DNA of 6,188 nucleotides from Actinomycetes bacterium (GTDB taxonomy: Bacteria > Actinomycetota > Acidimicrobiia > Acidimicrobiales > Microtrichaceae). The position numbers were made by a program, and so were the translations under genes. Each line of letters opens with the position of its first letter. The stretch's first letter is position 1. The stretch spans positions 1-6,188 of the forward strand of contig JAEZAI010000399.1 of NCBI GenBank assembly GCA_023427825.1. The letters are read 5' to 3'. This document shows, in pieces, positions 1 through 4,865 of the stretch. The notes beneath the pieces were generated by a model. It saw nothing but the letters and a program-made list of their open reading frames with translations. It did not search any database and was not told the origin of the DNA.

Positions 1-387
1 GAGCCGGTGTGCTTCGGCACGCTCGCCGAGGCGCTGGCGACAGCCGGGCTGGACGTGGACCCGGCGGCGCGGATCGACGTCGCGGATGTCGTCGCTGACG
101 ACCTGGTGGCCGCGGCCGCCGCGTCCGGACCGATCGGCATCCACTACGACGGCTTCAACACGACCGGCGCGTCGATCACCGTGACCGGCAGCGATTGCGC
201 CGGCGGCTACCTGAACCTCTCCGCGACGTGGATCAACCGGATCAGCTCCACGATCAACTTCTGCCCCGTCGTCCGGTTCTTCGACGGGTTCGACAAGAGC
301 GGTGCGTCGGAGGCGACGACGCCGGCGCAGACCAACCTGTCGCCGCTGAACAACGCGTCGAACAGCATCCAGTACGCGTCGTCGTGA
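1..387 (+). CDS. Beta-gamma-crystallin / peptidase inhibitor I36-like protein, 3' part
   Basis: The frame is open from the first base and stops with TGA at 385-387, so only the last 128 residues are present; the start, and any signal peptide, lie upstream. The visible part begins with a CFGTLAEAL segment (residues 4-12) of the kind that precedes the domain in actinobacterial I36-like secreted proteins. Two Greek-key halves follow. Each opens with a matching turn: YDGFNTTGAS at residues 49-58 and FDGFDKSGAS at 94-103. Each ends with a degenerate form of the crystallin calcium motif [ND][ND]xx[ST]S: INRISS at 78-83 (after Trp77) and NNASNS at 117-122. The half preceding the second turn has two cysteines (in GSDC and NFC) that could form a disulfide. 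Family members are exported and either bind calcium or inhibit metalloproteases. The altered motif positions make strong calcium binding uncertain. The gene overlaps the next one by 4 bp, so the two are probably co-translated. The fold call is fairly firm; the function is not known. Confidence 0.7.
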   Translation, partial: EPVCFGTLAEALATAGLDVDPAARIDVADVVADDLVAAAAASGPIGIHYDGFNTTGASITVTGSDCAGGYLNLSATWINRISSTINFCPVVRFFDGFDKSGASEATTPAQTNLSPLNNASNSIQYASS

Positions 388-1238
388 CGTCCGCCGCGCT
401 CTCGAGCCGCAGCGTCCGCCTCCGTGCGGTCCGCAGCGGTGACCACGACTGGCTCTACGAGCTGCTGGCGGTCGACTCCGGGAGCCGCTGGCGCTACCGC
501 GGTCGCACCCCGAACCCGGCCGAGTTCCAGCAGGACCTCTGGCGCGGCGTCCACGCGCAGTTCGTCGTGGTCGACCGCGCCGGACGAGCGGTCGGCCTCG
601 TCGGCTCGTACAACGTGAACACCGCGGCCGGCCACTGCCACCTGTTCGCGGTGTCGGCGCAGGACACGACCCACGCGGTGGCCGAGGCGACCGGGCTGCT
701 CATCAACTGGCTGTTCGACGAGTTCGACTTCCACAAGCTCTGGATCGAGGCGCCCGAGTTCAACCTCCGCCAGTTCGCCACGCTGACCGACGTCGCGGAC
801 GTGGAGGGGCGACTCACCAACTTCGACTACTGGCGCGGTCGCTACTGGGACGTGCTGATCCTCTCGTTGAACCGACTCCGCTGGGACGAACGTCACCGTG
901 AGATCCTCGAACGGCGGCGCCGACCGCTCACCGGCGGGACGACGGACCCGGCGCCGGACCCCGGCGAGCTCCGGGCGCTGCTGGGCGACCTGCTGCCGCT
1001 GGACTCCCTCGGTGCGATCGAGGCGATCTCCTGGCTGGAGGAGCGACTGGACTCGGAGCTCGACGTCGAGCTGCTCGAGGGCCTCGGCGACCTCGATGTG
1101 GCCGGCGCCGCGATCGAGCTGCACCGACGGATCCAGGACCTCGCGGGCCCGGTCGCTCAGCAGGCCGTCGGGAACGACGGTCGCTCGATCTGGAACGGCC
1201 AGGACCCGTCGACGGTCGCGGTCACCCTGATGTCGTGA
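384..1238 (+). CDS. GNAT acyltransferase fused to an acyl-carrier-protein-like domain
   Basis: A 284-residue protein. I chose the GTG at 384 because it shares GTGA with the upstream stop and because the GNAT homology starts right after it (VRLRAVRSGDHDWLYELL, residues 11-28). No Shine-Dalgarno is visible, so it relies on translational coupling. Residues 11-168 look like a RimJ/RimL-type GNAT N-acyltransferase: WRYRGRTP at 36-43, QFVVVDRAGRAVGLVGSYN at 59-77, helix and strand around INWLFDEFDFHKLWIE (107-122), then RGRYWDVLILSLNR at 151-164. The usual acyl-CoA loop (R/Q-x-x-G-x-G/A) is replaced by DTTHAVAEA at 94-102, with no glycine. After a linker, residues 194-252 resemble an acyl carrier protein: a DSL motif with candidate phosphopantetheine Ser208, a helix AISWLEERLDSEL at 213-225, and a final helix near 240-252. 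Reading: transfer of an acyl group, perhaps supplied on its own carrier, to an amine. Substrate is unknown. The tail past about residue 255 overlaps the convergent gene and may be unimportant. The GNAT call is strong, the carrier domain moderate. Confidence 0.7.
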   Translation: MTSAALSSRSVRLRAVRSGDHDWLYELLAVDSGSRWRYRGRTPNPAEFQQDLWRGVHAQFVVVDRAGRAVGLVGSYNVNTAAGHCHLFAVSAQDTTHAVAEATGLLINWLFDEFDFHKLWIEAPEFNLRQFATLTDVADVEGRLTNFDYWRGRYWDVLILSLNRLRWDERHREILERRRRPLTGGTTDPAPDPGELRALLGDLLPLDSLGAIEAISWLEERLDSELDVELLEGLGDLDVAGAAIELHRRIQDLAGPVAQQAVGNDGRSIWNGQDPSTVAVTLMS

Positions 1239-1960
1239 GGCGACAGCGCCTCGACGGACACGACGTGCCACGACCCGTAGGGACCCGGATCGTCGACCTC
1301 CGCCGGCGTGGGGAGCATGAACCAGCGGACCGCGAGGTTCCGATCCTCGAGCTCCCGCTGCACGGACTCGACCGGGTCGCCGAGCAGCGGCTCGCACGCC
1401 AGCGCCTCACCGGGTTGGAGCGCGTCGGTCGGGCCGATCCACGACTCGCCGTCGTGCGCCGCGCGTCCCAGCACGAGCTCCAGGGTCCCGGGCCAGTCCT
1501 TGCTGATGCGGAAGCCGGTGAAGGCGTCGGACTCGGGATCGATCGGGCGGAAGTCCGCGGGCTGATCACCCGACGAACCGATGAACTTGCCCACGTTCGA
1601 CGGCCCGACCGGCACCTCGCGGACGCGGACGTCGAGACCGGCCGCCCTGGCCTCGGCGACGATCTCGTCGGGTCGCGTCTCGAGGCTGGTGAGCCGGACG
1701 ACGAAGTCGGGCCCGTCGATGGAGACCTCCACGTCCGCGGCGGCGGGGTCGGCCGACCGGCCGATGAGCAGGCCGCTCATCGCCGCGACGGCGACTACGG
1801 CGGCTGCGGCGAGGATGAGCATCCGGTTCCGGCGAGCACTCGGACGTGACGGCAGCTCGACCGGTGCCTCCTGTTCGTCCAGCTGCTGCTGGTGTCGTTG
1901 CCGCTCGGCGGCGACCAGCAGCTGCGCCCGGAGCGCTGCGAGGAAGTCGTCGTCAGCCAT
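1157..1960 (-). CDS. Single-pass membrane protein in anti-sigma position
   Basis: A 267-residue protein with an ATG start at 1960-1958. A GAGGAG Shine-Dalgarno (complement of 1968-1973) lies 7 nt upstream, inside the sigma gene. The start overlaps the sigma factor stop by 8 bp, so translation is probably coupled. The layout fits a membrane anti-sigma factor: a short cytoplasmic part rich in Gln, Glu and Arg (1-46), one hydrophobic segment at about 47-67 (MLILAAAAVVAVAAMSGLLI), then a roughly 200-residue extracytoplasmic domain. That domain has two cysteines, Cys189 and the C-terminal Cys267, which could pair. The zinc-binding anti-sigma motif HxxxCxxC is absent, and the cytoplasmic part is short for an ASD-type anti-sigma domain. 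The role in restraining the adjacent sigma factor is therefore inferred from position and topology, not from a recognised domain. It could instead be a sigma-dependent envelope protein. The last 82 bp overlap the convergent GNAT gene. Confidence 0.5.
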   Translation of the reverse strand: MADDDFLAALRAQLLVAAERQRHQQQLDEQEAPVELPSRPSARRNRMLILAAAAVVAVAAMSGLLIGRSADPAAADVEVSIDGPDFVVRLTSLETRPDEIVAEARAAGLDVRVREVPVGPSNVGKFIGSSGDQPADFRPIDPESDAFTGFRISKDWPGTLELVLGRAAHDGESWIGPTDALQPGEALACEPLLGDPVESVQRELEDRNLAVRWFMLPTPAEVDDPGPYGSWHVVSVEALSPHDIRVTATVDGSWPFQIERPSFPTAC

Positions 1961-2519
1961 CCGAGCGCTCCTCGTCGTTCAGATGGTCCAGCAGCTGGGC
2001 CAGCCCCCTGGACACGCGGACCCGCGCCGCGCCCTCCGAGCAGCTCAGCCGCTCCGCGATCCGGGCATACGACATCTGCTGCACGACCCGCAGCTCCACG
2101 GCCTCCCGGATGGGGGCGCTGAGCGACCTCAGCGCGCCGTCGAGGGGACCGGCGAGTCGCTCCAGGTCGACGCGCAGCTCCACGAGGTCGAACTCGTCGG
2201 CGTCGGGCGTCTCGACCTGGATGCCGAGCTGCTGGCGTGCGTCGTCCTCCACGCGCTGGCGCCGCAGCCAGCCGCGGAACTCGTTCTTGGCGAATCCGTA
2301 CAGCCAGGCCTGAGGGGCAGCCGCGCGACCGGGGTCGTAGCGGCCGAGGTTGGCGAGGGTCTTCGCGAACGTCTCGGCGCACAGGTCGGCGGCGACGTCC
2401 GCCGCCGCGGTGCGACGGCCGAACCAGCGGAGCAGCTTCGGCGCCTCCTGGTCGTAGAACTGGGCGAACGCCGCGAGGTCGCCGTCCCGGGCGTGTTCCA
2501 GCAGATCGGGGACGGTCAC
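1953..2519 (-). CDS. ECF-family RNA polymerase sigma factor
   Basis: A 188-residue group IV (extracytoplasmic function) sigma factor, which directs RNA polymerase to a small set of promoters. Region 2 spans about residues 18-88 (FAQFYDQEAPKLLRWF, then AADLCAETFAKTLANL, YDPGRAAAPQAWLYGFAKN and the basic FRGWLRRQR). Region 4 spans about 125-178, with the helix-turn-helix in MSYARIAERLSCSEGAARVR (149-168) followed by VSRGLAQL. A linker of about 35 acidic residues joins the two, as usual in ECF proteins. I chose the GTG at 2519-2517: a GGAG (complement of 2526-2529) lies 6 nt upstream, and the length fits the family. The frame continues upstream to a TTG at 2594 that overlaps the preceding stop as TTGA and would add 25 residues lacking conserved features; another GTG sits at 2531. 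The 3' end overlaps the membrane protein gene by 8 bp. No extra C-terminal domain is present. The family call is secure; the ECF subgroup and target promoters are unknown. Confidence 0.9.
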   Translation of the reverse strand: MTVPDLLEHARDGDLAAFAQFYDQEAPKLLRWFGRRTAAADVAADLCAETFAKTLANLGRYDPGRAAAPQAWLYGFAKNEFRGWLRRQRVEDDARQQLGIQVETPDADEFDLVELRVDLERLAGPLDGALRSLSAPIREAVELRVVQQMSYARIAERLSCSEGAARVRVSRGLAQLLDHLNDEERSDG

Positions 2520-2590
2520 GACCGGCTCCACGGGGACACCCTGGCGCCCGGCGGGGACCGAAGCAACCCACGTCCGGGGCCAGGCGACGG

Positions 2591-3223
2591 TCAAGGGCAG
2601 ATCCTCTGCGGCCGGAAGCCCAGCGACGCGCCGAGGGCGGCGAGCTCCAGCCGGTTCTCCGCGCCGAACGACCGGAACAGGGTGGCGAGCTCCCGCTTCA
2701 CCGAGGCGTCGGACAGGTACAGGCCCTTTGCGATCTCACGCGTGGCCTGGCCCGCCAGGATCGCGCCCACGATCACCGTCTGGCGCTCGGACAGGTCGGG
2801 CATCTTCGACGCGGTCTCGACGATGTCCAGCGGGGCGAGCGCCCATCCGTTGCGGACGAACCCCAGGGCATCGGCGAGGTCGTTCGGTCGCTCGCCGGAG
2901 ATGACCGCGCTGACGGTCCCGGCGGCCAGGGCCTTCATTCCGACCTGGGCGCCGCACGGCGTGGGCTCGACGACCAGGACGGTCGCCTGCGCGGCGATCG
3001 AGCCGACCACGGCCTTGGGCTCGTCGACCACGTGGCAGGTGTCGGGCCCGAGGGTGCGGCGGAGCGTGAAGCCCGCCCGCATGCCCACGTGGGACAGCGC
3101 CTCGCGCAACGTCTCGCTCGCGACGTCCACGCAGAACTCCTGGCGTCGGCGATCCGTGGGCATCGCGGTGGGTGCGGTCGGCAGCTCGGCCCTGAGCGCC
3201 TGTGGTCCGTCTCCGTCCCTCAT
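2591..3223 (-). CDS. LuxR-type response regulator with degenerate receiver
   Basis: A 210-residue protein. The C-terminal 60 residues are a GerE/LuxR DNA-binding domain: LSERQTVIVGAILAGQATRE at 144-163, then IAKGLYLSDASVKRELATLF at 164-183, then FGAENRLELAALGASLGF. Residues 30-140 have the size and strand-helix rhythm of a receiver domain (EFCVDVASETLREALSHVGM at 29-48, TVLVVEP at 81-87, TVSAVISG at 103-110, FVRNGWALAP at 122-131). The acidic pocket is not evident, and the position where the phospho-acceptor Asp should end strand 3 holds Glu86. It is therefore probably not controlled by ordinary phosphotransfer, and no histidine kinase lies in the window. I prefer the ATG at 3223, with AGAAG 5 nt upstream; an in-frame GTG at 3229 would add two residues. 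It reads away from the oxidoreductase gene and towards the sigma factor, with 71 bp to the preferred sigma start, so it may share a transcript with the sigma genes. Its targets are unknown. Confidence 0.75.
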   Translation of the reverse strand: MRDGDGPQALRAELPTAPTAMPTDRRRQEFCVDVASETLREALSHVGMRAGFTLRRTLGPDTCHVVDEPKAVVGSIAAQATVLVVEPTPCGAQVGMKALAAGTVSAVISGERPNDLADALGFVRNGWALAPLDIVETASKMPDLSERQTVIVGAILAGQATREIAKGLYLSDASVKRELATLFRSFGAENRLELAALGASLGFRPQRICP

Positions 3224-3340
3224 GCACACTTCTTGTCCGCACGACGAGTTTCGTTACACGTCGACGCGATCGGCACCGGGTTCACCGGCGGCTGCCCGAT
3301 GCCGACCGTTAGCGTCGGCCCTGCCACGGGGAGGGCTCGC
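3224..3340. promoter_or_regulatory. Divergent intergenic region with two short palindromes
   Basis: This 117-bp stretch between the start codons of the LuxR-type gene and the oxidoreductase gene must hold or overlap the 5' control signals of both. It contains a perfect 8-bp palindrome CGTCGACG at 3259-3266 and an inverted repeat GCCGAC / GTCGGC at 3301-3306 and 3314-3319 with a 7-bp spacer. TAGCGT at 3310-3315 resembles an actinobacterial -10 (TANNNT) for the plus-strand gene, but I see no matching -35. It falls within the inverted repeat, where a bound regulator could block it. Promoter placement is tentative. Confidence 0.4.
3328..3335 (+). promoter_or_regulatory. Ribosome binding site of the oxidoreductase gene
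   Basis: GGGGAGGG lies 5 nt before the ATG at 3341. It decides the start against an in-frame ATG at 3299, which has no such sequence and would add 14 residues ahead of the Rossmann fold. Confidence 0.8.
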
Positions 3341-4771
3341 ATGGACGAGATCGAGGTCGACTTCCTGGTCGTGGGCGCGGGGGCGTCGGGCATGGCGTTC
3401 GTGGACGCCCTGGTCGCCGAGGACCAGGAGTGCGAGGTGCTCCTCGTGGACCGGCGGCACCGGCCCGGCGGTCACTGGCTGGACGCGTATCCGTTCGTGC
3501 GCCTGCTCCAGCCGTCGGCCACCTACGGCGTCACCTCGCTCGACCTCGGGGAGGACCGCATCGACCGGACCGGTCCGAACGCCGGGTTCTACGAGCGTGC
3601 GACGGCGGCCGAGATCGTCGGCTACTACGACACGGTCCTCGAACAGGTGCTCCTGCCGACGGGGCGGGTGCGGTTCCTCGGCCTGTCGGAGCACCGGGAG
3701 CGGGACGACGGGACGCAGCTGGTCCGGTCACTGCTCACGGGCGCGGAGACCGCCGTCCGGGCTCGCCGTCGCGTGGTCGACGCCACCTACACGGAGTCGT
3801 CGATCCCCAAGACGCACACGCCGGGTTTCGCCATCGACGAGGGAGCCGTCGTCATCCCGCCCAACGACCTGGTCGATCCCGGCCGCGCCGCAGCCGGTTA
3901 CACGATCATCGGCGGCGGAAAGACCTCCATGGACACGTGCGGTTGGCTGCTCGAGATGGGCGTCGACCCCGACCGCATCCGGTGGGTGCGCTCCCGCGAC
4001 GGCTGGTACTTCAACCGTGCGTTCACGCAGCCACGCGAGATGGTCCGGTCGTTCATGCAGCTCCAGGCCCGCTGGATCGCGGCGGCGGCCGCAGCCGCGG
4101 ACGCACGGGACTTCGCCCACCGTCTGGAGGCGTCCGAGGTCTTCCTCCGGGTCGATCCCGACGAGGAGCCGACCGCCTTCCGAGGGGCCACGGTGAGCGT
4201 GGGGGAGATCGAAGCGCTGCGCACCATCGAGGACGTGGTGCGTCGTGGCCGGGTCCGGCGGGTCACCGCGGAGCGGATCGTCTTCGACGACGGCGAGCTC
4301 CCGACCGGCCCGGACCACGTGTACGTCGACTGCACCGCCGCGGGTGTCCCGCCCACGACGCCCCGCCCGCTGTTCAGCCCGGGTCGCATCGCGCTCGAGT
4401 ACGTGACGCTCGGGTTCGTGCCGTGGGGAGCGGCGACGGTGGGGGCGGTCGAGGCGCTCGTGGACGACGACGACGAGCTCAAGAACCGGCTCTGCCCGCC
4501 GGTCGTCTTCTCGGGGCACGTGGCGGACCTGCTGAGCTTCGCCGACGCCGGCATGCGGGGGCTGGCCGCCCGGTCCGCGGAGCCCGCCGTGTCCGAGTGG
4601 AACGACCGGTGCCGGCTGAACCCCGGTCGGGGTGCGGGCGCGCATCTGGATGATCCGGCGGTCGCCGACGCGTTCGAGGTCATCGGGGCCAGCTACTTCC
4701 CGGCGCTCGAGAACCTGCAGCGGCTCCTGTCGGGGGACGCGGACGAGCGGGCGGCGGCACCGTCGTCGTGA
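3341..4771 (+). CDS. FAD/NAD(P)-binding oxidoreductase (flavin monooxygenase-like)
   Basis: A 476-residue protein with two Rossmann-type nucleotide sites. The first, at the N-terminus, is the FAD site: DFLVVGAGASGMAF (7-20, GxGxxG at 12-17), followed by an acidic residue ending strand 2 in EVLLVDRRHRPGGHW. The second, GYTIIGGGKTSMD (GxGxxS at 191-196), is where flavin monooxygenases and pyridine-nucleotide-disulfide reductases bind NAD(P)H. Between them lie YPFVRLLQPSATYGV and KTHTPGF, which look like substrate-side or flavin-side elements. A run of seven or more alanines follows WIA near residue 246. The Baeyer-Villiger fingerprint FxGxxxHxxxW is not seen, nor is a redox-active CxxC. The likely chemistry is NAD(P)H-dependent flavin oxidation of a small organic substrate, in the cytoplasm; there is no signal peptide or membrane segment. 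It starts a plus-strand run with the SDR and CoA-transferase genes, 94 bp before the SDR, so it could belong to the same pathway. The superfamily call is strong; the subfamily and substrate are unknown. Confidence 0.8.
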   Translation: MDEIEVDFLVVGAGASGMAFVDALVAEDQECEVLLVDRRHRPGGHWLDAYPFVRLLQPSATYGVTSLDLGEDRIDRTGPNAGFYERATAAEIVGYYDTVLEQVLLPTGRVRFLGLSEHRERDDGTQLVRSLLTGAETAVRARRRVVDATYTESSIPKTHTPGFAIDEGAVVIPPNDLVDPGRAAAGYTIIGGGKTSMDTCGWLLEMGVDPDRIRWVRSRDGWYFNRAFTQPREMVRSFMQLQARWIAAAAAAADARDFAHRLEASEVFLRVDPDEEPTAFRGATVSVGEIEALRTIEDVVRRGRVRRVTAERIVFDDGELPTGPDHVYVDCTAAGVPPTTPRPLFSPGRIALEYVTLGFVPWGAATVGAVEALVDDDDELKNRLCPPVVFSGHVADLLSFADAGMRGLAARSAEPAVSEWNDRCRLNPGRGAGAHLDDPAVADAFEVIGASYFPALENLQRLLSGDADERAAAPSS

Positions 4772-4810
4772 TCGCCCGACATCGGCGGGTCGCCGGCTGG
4801 TAGACGGAGG

Positions 4811-4841
4811 GGCGACCGGCCGCACGGTCCGGCCGACCGCC
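4811..4841. repeat. 31-bp imperfect inverted repeat upstream of the SDR gene
   Basis: The arms are GGCG-AC-CGGCCG (4811-4822) and CGGCCG-AC-CGCC (4830-4841) around a 7-nt centre. Ten of twelve positions per arm pair; the AC/AC step is the only mismatch. It sits 24 bp before the SDR start in the 94-bp gap after the oxidoreductase gene. It could be an operator for a dimeric repressor or an RNA hairpin separating expression of the two genes. No T-run follows, so it is not a canonical intrinsic terminator. In DNA this rich in GC, such dyads also arise by chance. Confidence 0.4.
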
Positions 4842-4865
4842 CAGTCCCAGTCCCCACGGAGCCCC

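Noticed and set aside
207..1397. 396-codon minus-strand frame opposite the crystallin and GNAT genes
   Set aside because: Arg/Val/Glu-rich shadow with no recognisable domain. The plus-strand products match known folds.
2555..2594. TTGACC at the end of the regulator gene as a -35 for the sigma gene
   Set aside because: At 17 bp spacing the -10 position reads GTGGGT, which is not convincing, so I do not call a promoter.
2237..3340. Upstream extension of the oxidoreductase frame
   Set aside because: The added residues are antisense to well-supported genes and show no conserved features. GGGGAGGG before the ATG at 3341 and the Rossmann fold starting there fix the start.
1581..4196. A very long plus-strand open frame (871 codons)
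   Set aside because: It runs antisense to the sigma factor and regulator genes and across the oxidoreductase in another frame. Its product is Arg/Ser/Pro-rich low-complexity sequence with no motif, as expected for the shadow of GC-rich coding DNA.
4459..4480. Run of GAC codons giving DDDDEL, and a GCG/GCC alanine run near 4078-4100
   Set aside because: Short low-complexity stretches inside a conserved enzyme, common in GC-rich genomes. They do not look like a phase-variation tract.
4811..4841. Intrinsic terminator after the oxidoreductase gene
   Set aside because: The hairpin is not followed by a T-run and the stem is interrupted, so I list it only as an inverted repeat.
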